From the NCBI GenBank assembly GCA_036405815.1, contig DASWWX010000067.1, forward strand, positions 62,001 through 126,000: 64,000 bases of DNA, written 5' to 3'. The notes under the pieces were generated by a model. It saw only the letters and a program-made list of their open reading frames with translations, had not been told where the DNA came from and searched no databases. Source of the DNA: Solimonas sp036405815 (GTDB lineage Bacteria > Pseudomonadota > Gammaproteobacteria > Nevskiales > Nevskiaceae). The stretch's first letter is position 1. Each line of letters opens with the position of its first letter. Below, one piece after another: positions 56,112 to 64,000 of the stretch. Position numbers and translations under genes: made by a program.

Positions 56112-56227
56112 GCGAGTATCCGCTTGCGTCGTCGTCTCGGTGGCTCCGGCGCAACCCAACAGGCGCGCCTGAATGGGCAAAGAAGAGCCGCATCGTTCAA
56201 ACTTGCGGGCCGACCCCTGCACCGCTC

Positions 56228-56863
56228 ATGCCCCGAAAACCTGCCCACGAACAGTTCGACACACTCAAGGTCATCGAGGACTGCTCCTTCGAGCTTTTCG
56301 GTCGCTATGGCTATGACGGTGTATCGATTGGTGACATCTCCAAGGCCGCTCGCTTGTCGAAGAGTGCCCTGTACTGGCATTTTCAAGGCAAGGAAGAGTT
56401 GTATCTGCATTGCCAGCAGCGACTGCATCGCCTGTTCGAAACCCATGTGTTCGAACCGATGCGCCAGGAACTTCAACCGCTGCGCGGCGTCCAGCGATTG
56501 TTCGATGGCCTGCGCACCTTGATGATGGACCCGCAGGTTGCACGCGGTATCGCCGGCTACTGGCTGACACCGTCGATGGCCGACGATGCGCGGCCGCATC
56601 AAAGCCAACGCGCCTTCGAGGCAGCGGCGGTCGCCACGCTGCGCGGCGTGCTGCAGAAGGCGAGCGATCGCGGCGATCTCGATCTGGGCCGCGATCTCGA
56701 CGATCTGCCGCAGGCGATGATCTCGCTGGTCGAGGCCTGCGTACTGCCGTTGCGGCATCTGCGGCCGGACGAGATGCATCGTACGCTGGACGTGCTTGCG
56801 CGCTCGCTGTTCCGCGCCTATGCGCGCTCCGACGACGCCCGGGCGCTGACTCGCGCGATCTGA
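56228..56863 (+). CDS. TetR/AcrR family transcriptional regulator
   Basis: 211-residue repressor. N-terminal helix-turn-helix: CSFELFGRYGYDGVSIGDIS followed by KAARLSKSALYWHFQGKEEL (about residues 18-58), with the highly conserved ALYWHF. The C-terminal ligand domain is not recognisable. It is directly upstream of the membrane fusion protein, MMPL exporter and DUF1329 genes, which it probably regulates; the ligand would be an exported or membrane-active compound. Confidence 0.92.
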   Translation: MPRKPAHEQFDTLKVIEDCSFELFGRYGYDGVSIGDISKAARLSKSALYWHFQGKEELYLHCQQRLHRLFETHVFEPMRQELQPLRGVQRLFDGLRTLMMDPQVARGIAGYWLTPSMADDARPHQSQRAFEAAAVATLRGVLQKASDRGDLDLGRDLDDLPQAMISLVEACVLPLRHLRPDEMHRTLDVLARSLFRAYARSDDARALTRAI

Positions 56864-56990
56864 TCTTCAATTTGACGGATACGGCTCGGCCATGAGCACG
56901 GGAACCGCATCCGTCGTCGATGGTCTATCCTGCGCGCCGACAACCTCGCGGGCTCCGGACCCCGCCCGCATTCGAGACTCCACCGCTTTC

Positions 56991-58055
56991 ATGAAGAATC
57001 CGATCCGCCGCGGGGCTCTTTTACTGGTCATGGCCGCTCTCAGCGTCGGTTGCGGCGACAACGCGAGCGGAGCTGCCACGCCGGCTGCCGCCCCCGCGGT
57101 GCCGATCGAAACGGTAGTGGTCGAACCGCAACCGCTGAACCAGGAACTCGTTGCGGTCGGCAGCCTGCGCTCGGATGAGGCCGTGGTGCTCAGCTCCGAG
57201 ATCGCCGGTCGCATCACGCGTATCAACTTCGACGAAGGCCAGCGCGTCCAGCGTGGTCAGGTGCTGTTCGAGCTGGACGACGCGATCTACCGCGCCGAGT
57301 TCGATCAGGCGCAGGCCAACGCGCGTCTCGCCCACCGCAATCACGAGCGCGCCGTCGAGTTGTTCGCCCGGCATCTGATCGCACAGAGCGATCGCGACAA
57401 CGCCGCTGCCAATCTCGAAGTCTCGAACGCTGCGCTGGCGCTGGCGCGCGCACGCCTGGCCAAGACACGCATCGCCGCGCCGTTCGACGGACTCGCCGGC
57501 CTGCGCCGCGTCAGCCCTGGCGACTATGTCGCCGTCGGCCAGGAGTTGGTTGGCGTCGAAGCGGTGACCCGCGTCAAGGTCGATTTCCGTCTGCCCGAGG
57601 CCGCGCTTAGCCAACTGCGCGTCGGTCAGAAGCTGCGCATCGAGATCGATGCCTTCACCGGAAAAGCGTTCGAAGGCGAGCTGTATGCGATCGAACCCCG
57701 CGTGGCCGACGACACGCGCTCCATCGGCTTGCGTGCCCGTCTCGACAATCCGGACGCGCAACTGCGGCCGGGCCTGTTCGCGCGCGTGCGCCTGCAGACG
57801 CGCGAGCCGGTACCCGCGCTGCTGATTCCCGAGCAGGCCATCTTTCCCCGCGGCAGTCAGCAGTTCGTCTACGTCATCGACGGCGGCAAGGCCCTGCAGC
57901 GCGAAATCAGCCTGGGTCAGCGCCTGCCGGGCCGGGCCGAAGTCACGCAAGGCCTGGAAGCCGGCACGCGCATTGCCATCACTGGCCTGCAGCGCCTGTC
58001 CAACGGCGTCGCAGTGAGCTTCGACGCGGCGGACAAGCCCGCGCCTGGCGGCTGA
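56991..58055 (+). CDS. RND efflux periplasmic adaptor (membrane fusion lipoprotein)
   Basis: 354-residue adaptor of the AcrA/HlyD family. Lipobox LSVGC near residue 20, so it is anchored to the inner membrane. The first half of the lipoyl domain is VVLSSEIAGRITRINFDEGQ, then a helical hairpin (about 110-170), the second lipoyl half RIAAPFDGLAGLRRVSPGDY, and a beta-barrel domain with DTRSIGLRARLDNPDAQLRP. This type usually pairs with HAE1 RND permeases, whose nearest example is at 49270, 4.5 kb away; next to it is instead an MMPL exporter. ATG at 56991. Confidence 0.9.
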   Translation: MKNPIRRGALLLVMAALSVGCGDNASGAATPAAAPAVPIETVVVEPQPLNQELVAVGSLRSDEAVVLSSEIAGRITRINFDEGQRVQRGQVLFELDDAIYRAEFDQAQANARLAHRNHERAVELFARHLIAQSDRDNAAANLEVSNAALALARARLAKTRIAAPFDGLAGLRRVSPGDYVAVGQELVGVEAVTRVKVDFRLPEAALSQLRVGQKLRIEIDAFTGKAFEGELYAIEPRVADDTRSIGLRARLDNPDAQLRPGLFARVRLQTREPVPALLIPEQAIFPRGSQQFVYVIDGGKALQREISLGQRLPGRAEVTQGLEAGTRIAITGLQRLSNGVAVSFDAADKPAPGG

Positions 58056-58161
58056 CCCGTCACGGGCCAACCCGTCAGGGCTTGTGAGCGCGGACGCGGC
58101 GACGACACAATGCCGCTCGCCGTGAGGACGGCGCACTCAGAACAACCGCCGGAGGAGCGCC

Positions 58162-60732
58162 GTGGGTCCGGTCGCGGAAAAGGTTCTTGGCATCGCCGTC
58201 ACGCTGGTCTATGCGCGGCGCTGGCTCAGCTTCAGCATCCTGATGGCGTTCACCGCCTGGATGGCGGTGCTCGCACTGCGCCTGCAACCAGACGCCGGGT
58301 TCGAGAAGCAGATCCCCCTGCAGCACCCGTACATGCAGGTGTTCAAGGCGCATGAGCAGGCGTTCGGCGGCGCCAATCTGATCAGCATCGCGGTCATGAA
58401 CCGCGACGGCGATATCTACAACGCCGCGTTTCTAGAAGTGCTGCGCGCAGTGACCGATGCCGTGTTCTTCCTGCCGGGCGTCGACCGTTCGCGGGTCACC
58501 TCGCTCTTCACGCCCGGTGTGCGTTACCTGGAAATTGTGGAAGACGGGTTTGCGACCGGCGACGTGGTTCCGCGCAACTTTCAGCCAACATCAGAGGCAC
58601 TGGCACTGATCCGCGCCAACGTCGCCAAGGCGGGCATCGTCGGACGATTGGTGTCCGCCGACGAGCGCGGCGCCATGGTGGTGGCCGAACTGCTGGAGCG
58701 CGACCCGGCCACTGGCGAGAAGCTCGATTACCGCTGGGCGGCGAGCGAGCTGGAAAAAATTCGCGGACGCTACGCCAGCCCGCGACGCTGGCAAGCGCTA
58801 GCTCGGGTGGCAGTCGGCGACTTTGCCGCCGGCGCAGTCGTTGCCACACGGTACGAGGCACCGCGCTGGACGCCAGGGTTCTTCACCGTAATCGCCGACC
58901 GTGATCGTGCCGACGAGCCTATCGTGCATGTGCGCGCAGGTGCGCTGCGCTGGCAGGAATCTGCCAATCCGGATTACGACCCGAATGTCGAACTGCACAT
59001 CATCGGCTTTGCCAAGGTCGTCGGCGACGTGACCGACGCCAGCGGCGAGGTGGTCGGCTTCTTTGTCGTGGCGCTGCTGGCGACGATGCTGCTGCTGTGG
59101 ATCTTCTGCGGTTCGTGGCGGCTCTCGCTATTGCCGCTGCTGGCGGCTTTGACGGCCGTGATCTGGGAATTGGGCCTACTGCGACTGGCCGGCTTCGGTC
59201 TCGATCCGTTTGCTATCCTGGTGCCGTTCCTGATCCTGGCGATCGGCGTCTCGCATGGCGTGCAGTACATCAGCGCCTGGGGCAACGAGGTGGCCGAGAA
59301 TGGTCGGCCTGCGCTGGAGGCCTCGATCGCGACCTTCCGGAGCTTGTTCATTCCAGGTTCGGTCGCGATCCTGACCGACGTCATCGGCTTTGCAACCCTG
59401 GCGTTCATCCAGATTGCCATCGTGCAGGAAATGGCGCTGAACGCGGCGATGGGTATGGCAGCTGTCATCGTCACGAACAAGGTGATGCTGCCGATCGTCC
59501 TGTCCTGGGTCCGCCTGCCGGATGTAGAGCGCTTCCGACGTCGGCAGCTTGCGCGCAATGAGATCGGCGATCGCCTGTGGCGGCGCCTGTCGGTGTTTGC
59601 CACACGGCGCGCAGCCCTGCCGACGCTGGCCGTGGCCACGACGGCGCTGATCGGCGCTCTCGCGCTGTACCCGCAGCTGACGGTCGGCGACCAGCAAGTC
59701 GGGGTTCCGGAGTTGCGGCCTGAAGGCCGCTACAACCAGGACTCCCAGGCCATCGCGCGCAACTTTGCGATCGGCGTGGATCTGCTCAAGGTCATCGTCG
59801 AGACCGGTGAGTACGGCTGCGTCCAGCCCGAGAGCATGGAGACAATCGATCGCTACGCCTGGCAGATGCAGAACACCGAGGGCGTACTGTCGGTGCTGTC
59901 GCTGCCGCAGGTGGCGCGGAAGGTCCGGCAAGGCTGGTTCGAAGGCTCGCCGAAGTGGCGCGTGCTGCCACGCAACCAGGACGCCCTCTCGCAGCTGGTC
60001 GCGCCCATTCCCAGCGCGCTGGGCCTGAGCAACCCCGACTGCAGCGCAATGCCCGTCTTGATCTTCACAACCGATCATCGCGCCGAGACCATCCAGCGCG
60101 TGGTGGATGCGACCCAGGCTTTCGATAAGGAAAACGGCCATGGCGGCCTTCGGTTCCGGCTCGCTTCCGGCAACGTCGGTGTCATGGCAGCGACCAACGA
60201 GGAAATCCGCGCGCGCGAGATGCTGGTGATCATCTGGGTGCATGCGACGCTGGGTCTGTTCGCCTGGCTGTCGTTCCGCACGGTGGTAAGCGTGGTGTGC
60301 ATTCTGACGCCGCTGGTGCTGTGCTCCCTGCTCACCTACGGCCTGATGGCCTTGCTGGGCATCGGCATGAAGCCGGCGACGCTACCGGTGGCCGCGTTCG
60401 GCGTCGGCATCGGCGTCGATTACGCGATCTATCTGTGGAGCCAGTTTGCCCGGCACCTGGAACGCGGCACGGTATTGCGCGAGGCTTACTTCCATGCGCT
60501 ACGACATACCGGCAAGGCCGTGGTCTTTACATCGGCGTCGCTGATCATCAGCGTCGCTACCTGGCTGTTCTCCGGACTGCAGTTTCAGGCGGACATGGGC
60601 TTGCTCTTGCTCTTCATGTTCGGTACCAATCTGCTCGGCGCCATCCTGCTGCTGCCGGCGCTGGCCTGGCTGATGCTGAGGCCCGGCAGCATGCCGGGGA
60701 ACCGCGCCGCCCCACGCACGATCCAATCATGA
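58162..60732 (+). CDS. RND superfamily exporter, MMPL/HAE3-like
   Basis: 856-residue inner-membrane transporter with two MMPL halves and about 12 membrane segments. TM regions include ILVPFLILAIGVSHGVQYIS and, in the second half, FGVGIGVDYAIYLWSQFARH; the paired G-V-x-x-x and D-Y/H residues are those of the proton relay. GTG start with GGAGGAG 5 bases upstream. Overlaps the DUF1329 ATG by 4 bp. In hydrocarbon- and steroid-degrading gammaproteobacteria such MMPL/DUF1329 pairs are common; the cargo is likely a lipid or hydrophobic compound. Confidence 0.9.
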   Translation: MGPVAEKVLGIAVTLVYARRWLSFSILMAFTAWMAVLALRLQPDAGFEKQIPLQHPYMQVFKAHEQAFGGANLISIAVMNRDGDIYNAAFLEVLRAVTDAVFFLPGVDRSRVTSLFTPGVRYLEIVEDGFATGDVVPRNFQPTSEALALIRANVAKAGIVGRLVSADERGAMVVAELLERDPATGEKLDYRWAASELEKIRGRYASPRRWQALARVAVGDFAAGAVVATRYEAPRWTPGFFTVIADRDRADEPIVHVRAGALRWQESANPDYDPNVELHIIGFAKVVGDVTDASGEVVGFFVVALLATMLLLWIFCGSWRLSLLPLLAALTAVIWELGLLRLAGFGLDPFAILVPFLILAIGVSHGVQYISAWGNEVAENGRPALEASIATFRSLFIPGSVAILTDVIGFATLAFIQIAIVQEMALNAAMGMAAVIVTNKVMLPIVLSWVRLPDVERFRRRQLARNEIGDRLWRRLSVFATRRAALPTLAVATTALIGALALYPQLTVGDQQVGVPELRPEGRYNQDSQAIARNFAIGVDLLKVIVETGEYGCVQPESMETIDRYAWQMQNTEGVLSVLSLPQVARKVRQGWFEGSPKWRVLPRNQDALSQLVAPIPSALGLSNPDCSAMPVLIFTTDHRAETIQRVVDATQAFDKENGHGGLRFRLASGNVGVMAATNEEIRAREMLVIIWVHATLGLFAWLSFRTVVSVVCILTPLVLCSLLTYGLMALLGIGMKPATLPVAAFGVGIGVDYAIYLWSQFARHLERGTVLREAYFHALRHTGKAVVFTSASLIISVATWLFSGLQFQADMGLLLLFMFGTNLLGAILLLPALAWLMLRPGSMPGNRAAPRTIQS

Positions 60733-62102
60733 TGATCCGTCACCGCAACGCGCGCTCCCTGTCCGCCTACATGCTGACCGGCCTGCTGTTGGCCGTCGGC
60801 ACATCGACGACCGCACAGGCCAAGGTCTCCGCCGCGGAAGCCGCGCAGCTCGGCAAGGCGCTGACACCGATGGGTTCGGAAGCCGCCGGCAATGCCGCCG
60901 GCACGATCCCGGCCTGGAGCGGCGGTCTGCCGCAGAAGGAGATGCCGCGCGGCAGCGATCCCTACGCCGCCGACAAGCCGCTGTTCGTGATCACGGCGCA
61001 GAACCTCGCGCAGCATCAGGACCGTCTCAGCGAAGGTCATCGCGCCTTGTTTCGAACCTATCCCGGCTACCGTATGCCGGTCTATCCGACACGGCGTTCG
61101 GCGTCTTACCCGCCATGGTTTTACGACGCCAGCAAGCGCAATGCGACGACGGTGGAGCTGACCAACCAGGGTTATGGCTTCTGCTGCGCGGCACAGGGAT
61201 ATCCGTTCCCGATTCCGAAGAACGGCACGGAAGTGATGTGGAATCACATCATGCGCTACAACACCCAGGGCTACCGTGGCTTCGTCAATCTCGCCGCCAC
61301 ACAGAGCGATGGTTCTTTCGTCGTCGAACGCGCTTATCTCGAACTCGCGTACATGTACAACAACGCGAAGTCGTCGGTGGAATCGATCAAGGGCATGAAT
61401 CTGTATGCCCTGACCAAGACGGTATCGCCGCCGAACAAGGCGGGCGAAGCGCATCTGCTCCACGTGCCGATCGACCGCATTGCCAACCAGACCGGCGTCT
61501 GGGTCTACAACAACAGCGTCGGTCGCGCCCGCCGCATCGGCGAGGTCGGCTACGACAACCCGCTATTCGACGGCTTGATGACGCACGACCAGCTCGACAT
61601 GTTCAACGGCCCGCTCGATCGCTACACGATCAAGCTGCTCGGCAAGAAGGAAGTGCTGATCCCGTACAACAGCTACCGGCTCTACGATCCGAAGCTGAAG
61701 TACCGCGACATCGTCACGAAGGGTCACATCAACCAGGACCTGACGCGCTATGAGCTGCATCGGGTCTGGGTGATCGAGGCGCAGGTCCGACCCGGTTATG
61801 CGCATCGCTACAAGCGCCGCACGTTCTATCTCGACGAGGATTCCTGGATCGTGCACCTGCAGGACATCTATGACGAACGCGACCAGTTCTGGCGCACCGC
61901 CGAATCCCATTCGATCAACTTCGCCAACGTGCCGGTCATGGTCAACGGCGTGCAGGTGCATTACGACCTGCAGTCGCGACGCTACGTCGCGATCAACCTC
62001 ACCAATGAGGAACGCAAGCTGATCGAGTACGACTGGAACGCCGACCCGGGCTATTTTTCGCCGGGCACGCTGCGGCGTTTTGCCACCACCTCGCAGAAGT
62101 AA
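60729..62102 (+). CDS. DUF1329 exported protein (LolA-like outer-membrane lipid handling family)
   Basis: 457-residue exported protein. Signal peptide ending TAQA; the mature start (SAAEAAQLGKALTPMGSEAA) with GNAAGTIPAWSGGLP is the DUF1329 hallmark, as is YRTYP-like FRTYPGYRMPVYPTRR. The C-terminal region (RRTFYLDEDSWIVHLQDIYD) resembles a LolA-type beta fold. The ATG overlaps the exporter stop, indicating a two-protein transport unit. No DUF1302 partner is in the window. Confidence 0.9.
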   Translation: MMIRHRNARSLSAYMLTGLLLAVGTSTTAQAKVSAAEAAQLGKALTPMGSEAAGNAAGTIPAWSGGLPQKEMPRGSDPYAADKPLFVITAQNLAQHQDRLSEGHRALFRTYPGYRMPVYPTRRSASYPPWFYDASKRNATTVELTNQGYGFCCAAQGYPFPIPKNGTEVMWNHIMRYNTQGYRGFVNLAATQSDGSFVVERAYLELAYMYNNAKSSVESIKGMNLYALTKTVSPPNKAGEAHLLHVPIDRIANQTGVWVYNNSVGRARRIGEVGYDNPLFDGLMTHDQLDMFNGPLDRYTIKLLGKKEVLIPYNSYRLYDPKLKYRDIVTKGHINQDLTRYELHRVWVIEAQVRPGYAHRYKRRTFYLDEDSWIVHLQDIYDERDQFWRTAESHSINFANVPVMVNGVQVHYDLQSRRYVAINLTNEERKLIEYDWNADPGYFSPGTLRRFATTSQK

Positions 62103-62395
62103 GCGGGAGACACATACGGGCAGCCGCCCGTTAATGGGCGCGCAAACCATACCCGCCTTGCGATCCTTGCAACGGCGACGGGTTGCGGTCCTCCAGTGAC
62201 GGCCCCTAAGTGACGGAAGTAAGTAGCAATTCAGCTTGCGCCCCTAAGCTGTGGCTCGTTGCCTGCTGGTCAGGCGCCACCCACGATGGAAAAACTGAGG
62301 TCATGTCTCGCGCACCGCCGGAGGAACCCGCTGCAACCCGCTCGCCTCACCGCGACCGGATGGACGCCACTGCAGGGCGCGACTAAAGTAAGTCC
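62103..62395 (+). other. 293-bp non-coding region with short repeats
   Basis: Between the DUF1329 and PepSY genes. A hairpin ACGGGC/GCCCGT (62117-62132) 14 bp after the DUF1329 stop is a weak terminator candidate. Two GTGACGG repeats (62196-62202, 62210-62216), two CCCCTAAG repeats (62203-62210, 62241-62248) and CAGCTT/AAGCTG (62232-62251) suggest regulator binding. TAAAGT at 62384-62389 is a possible -10. Confidence 0.5.
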
Positions 62396-62686
62396 ATGTT
62401 TAAACGAGTACTTCTGACATCGCTGCTGCTGGGATCGCTCGCCGTTTCGGCGACGGTTCAGGCACGGCCGGTGAAGGATGTACTCAGTGGAAATCTGACA
62501 GCCAGCGGAAGTGTGACGGCAGATGCGATGTTGCCGTCCCACCCGAGGCTGGGACCTGAGGAAGCGGCGCGCGAGATTCAGCGCCGGCATGGTGGTCGGG
62601 TGCTGTCGGTGCAGTCCGATGGCGCCGGGTATCGCGTCAAGATGCTGAAAAGTGGCGAAGTCCGCATTTTCCAAATCAATCCGTAG
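62396..62686 (+). CDS. Small exported PepSY-like protein
   Basis: 96 residues: signal peptide MFKRVLLTSLLLGSLAVSAT ending VQA, then a short linker and a PepSY-like fold (PEEAAREIQRRHGGRVLSVQ and YRVKMLKSGEVRIFQI). Such proteins are often encoded directly before PhoP/OmpR-type regulator-kinase pairs and may sense envelope state. 23 bp before the response regulator, so the three genes form one operon. Confidence 0.8.
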   Translation: MFKRVLLTSLLLGSLAVSATVQARPVKDVLSGNLTASGSVTADAMLPSHPRLGPEEAAREIQRRHGGRVLSVQSDGAGYRVKMLKSGEVRIFQINP

Positions 62687-62709
62687 AACAACAACCGAGA
62701 AATGAATCC

Positions 62710-63387
62710 ATGCGCGCCCTGGTAATCGAAGACGATCCCGATCTGCGCGGTCAGGTCACCAAGTTCTTGAACGAGGAAGGCTTTGCGGTGGATGCCGCTG
62801 CCGACGGCGAGCAAGGCGGCTACATGGCCGAGGAATATCCCGCTGACGTCGCCATCATCGACCTCGGCCTGCCCGGCGTCTCGGGTATCGACATCATCCG
62901 TCGCGTCCGTAAGAGCGGCCGCAAGTACCCGATCCTGATCCTGACCGCACGCGACGGCTGGCAGAGCAAGGTCGAAGGCCTTGAGTCGGGCGCCGACGAC
63001 TACCTGGTCAAGCCGTTCCAGCGTGAGGAATTGCTGGCGCGTGTGCGCGCGCTGCTGCGCCGGGTCGGCGGCTGGACACAGTCGCAGTTGAACTCCGGGC
63101 CCTATATCGTCGATCTCGGCGCGCGGACGGTCATTGCTGACGGCAAGCCGGTCGAACTCACCAGCTACGAATTCCGCGTGCTCGAATACCTGCTGACGCA
63201 TGCCGGCAAGGTCATCTCCAAGTCGGAACTGACCGAGCATCTTTACACCGAGAATGAAGAACGCGACAGCAACGTGATCGAGGTGTTCATTCGTCGGCTG
63301 CGCTCGAAGCTGGATCCGGACAGCCAGTACAACCCGATCACCACGCTGCGTGGCGCGGGCTATCGCTGGGATCTGCCGCGCGCCTGA
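62710..63387 (+). CDS. OmpR/PhoP-family response regulator
   Basis: 225-residue DNA-binding regulator. Receiver domain with acidic pocket EDDPDL, phospho-Asp51 in AIIDLGLPGVSG, and Lys in LVKPFQ. Winged helix (about 130-222) with ELTSYEFRVLEYLLTHAGKV and the recognition region RDSNVIEVFIRRLRSKLDPD. Closest in appearance to PhoP/QseB regulators. Its partner kinase starts 33 bp downstream. Confidence 0.94.
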   Translation: MRALVIEDDPDLRGQVTKFLNEEGFAVDAAADGEQGGYMAEEYPADVAIIDLGLPGVSGIDIIRRVRKSGRKYPILILTARDGWQSKVEGLESGADDYLVKPFQREELLARVRALLRRVGGWTQSQLNSGPYIVDLGARTVIADGKPVELTSYEFRVLEYLLTHAGKVISKSELTEHLYTENEERDSNVIEVFIRRLRSKLDPDSQYNPITTLRGAGYRWDLPRA

Positions 63388-63420
63388 TCTCGAGCAGGCT
63401 GGTCCGGGGGAGTTCACGCG

Positions 63421-64000
63421 ATGCAGGCCAAGCTGCCAGCAGGTCCGGCGTCGGCCACCCTAGCCTCACGGCTGCGGTGGCCGCATCTGACGTCGATGCG
63501 TGCTCGCTTGCTGCTGGTGACCGGATTGATGCTGGCCGCTTTCATCGGCATGGGCGGCATCGCGATGGAGCACGCCTTCCGCAACAGCCTCGAACTGGCG
63601 CAGGAAGAAAAGCTTCAGGGCCTGATCTACTCGTTGCTCGGCGCGGCCTCCCCCGCGCCCGGCGGCGCACTGACGATCGCGCTGGAGGCGGTTCCGGATC
63701 CGCGCCTGCGTCAGCCCTTCTCCGGCCTCACCGCCGCTTTGTATGACGAGTACGGCCAGGCCGTGTGGTCGTCCTCCGCATTCCTGGCGATGCCCTTGAC
63801 CGTCACACCGGAAATCGGCGAATGGCGGTTTGCCAGCTATCAGAATCCGGGCGTCTTCTCACTGAGTTTCGGTTTGCGCTGGATCGATGCCTCGTCGGCG
63901 CCGCGCCGGTACACCGTCGTGGTGATGGAGGATCGCAGCGGCTTTGATCGGCAGGTTGCTGCGTTCCGGCGCACGTTGTGGGGTTGGCTCGGCGCCGAAA
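63421..64000 (+). CDS. Sensor histidine kinase, N-terminal part (cut by window edge)
   Basis: 193 residues before the window ends. A membrane helix at about 32-50 (LLVTGLMLAAFIGMGGIAME) precedes a periplasmic PAS-like sensor domain (about 55-180) with PDPRLRQPFSGLTAALYDEY. HisKA and HATPase regions lie beyond the window. RBS GGGGGAG before the ATG at 63421. Located after the OmpR-family regulator, so it is its likely PhoQ-like partner. Confidence 0.88.
   Translation, partial: MQAKLPAGPASATLASRLRWPHLTSMRARLLLVTGLMLAAFIGMGGIAMEHAFRNSLELAQEEKLQGLIYSLLGAASPAPGGALTIALEAVPDPRLRQPFSGLTAALYDEYGQAVWSSSAFLAMPLTVTPEIGEWRFASYQNPGVFSLSFGLRWIDASSAPRRYTVVVMEDRSGFDRQVAAFRRTLWGWLGAE

Noticed and set aside
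58056..58081. Two CCCGTCA repeats after the adaptor gene
   Set aside because: Short GC-rich words just after a stop; they give only a weak partial hairpin and no T-run, so I do not call a terminator or operator.

Overview
The window is high-GC bacterial chromosome, gene-dense, with many 4-bp stop/start overlaps and almost no mobile DNA. Gene content and order point to a gammaproteobacterium near Xanthomonadales/Nevskiales: fabD-fabG-acpP-fabF-pabB-pabC-mltG-tmk-holB-pilZ, a type II secretion pseudopilin operon, hrcA-grpE-dnaK-dnaJ, fur/bamE and rnfH/ratA close to smpB/ssrA, and a tmRNA tag reading ANDANYALAA. The family-level placement is inference; no rRNA gene is present to test it.

Layout. 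1-1307: 3' part of an eptA-type lipid A phosphoethanolamine transferase, with a PmrA-like box upstream. 1504-2550: a two-domain cyclic-nucleotide-binding protein fused to rhodanese. 2593-11288 (minus): fatty-acid/folate/peptidoglycan/replication block. 11285-11932 (minus): a rhombosortase, divergent from gspGHIJKLMN (11983-17522). 17519-19841: NUDIX hydrolase, mnmA, a lipoprotein. 19851-24565 (minus): a large hybrid sensor kinase with its HD-GYP regulator. 24811-27480: acnA.

27726-34876 is the most unusual part. It reads methyltransferase, VOC protein, stand-alone acyl carrier protein, FkbH-like glyceryl-loading HAD enzyme, MBOAT membrane acyltransferase, and two paralogous membrane-anchored DltD/SGNH-like proteins. 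The parts match the Dlt D-alanylation machine (carrier + loader + MBOAT + DltD), but the loader is FkbH-like rather than an adenylation enzyme. I infer a system that moves a glyceryl-type (possibly methylated) group from a carrier protein to an extracytoplasmic acceptor.

34977-37296: an orphan ParA, a propeller-like lipoprotein and a SRPBCC protein; a 26-nt fragment matching the ssrA 3' end in inverted orientation lies at 36805. 37318-42256 (minus): dnaJ, dnaK, grpE, hrcA with a sigma-32-like dnaK promoter. 42372-49225: nadK, recN, fur, bamE, rnfH, ratA, a Na+ symporter, smpB and ssrA. 49270-52425: an RND efflux permease directly after the ssrA terminator. 52490-55427: phage-shock system (divergent pspF; a new small exported protein, pspA, pspB, pspC) with a readable sigma-54 promoter and IHF site. 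55470-62102: COG4339-type protein, TetR regulator, membrane fusion lipoprotein, MMPL/RND exporter and DUF1329 protein. 62396-64000: PepSY-like protein, OmpR-family regulator and the 5' part of its sensor kinase, which runs off the window.
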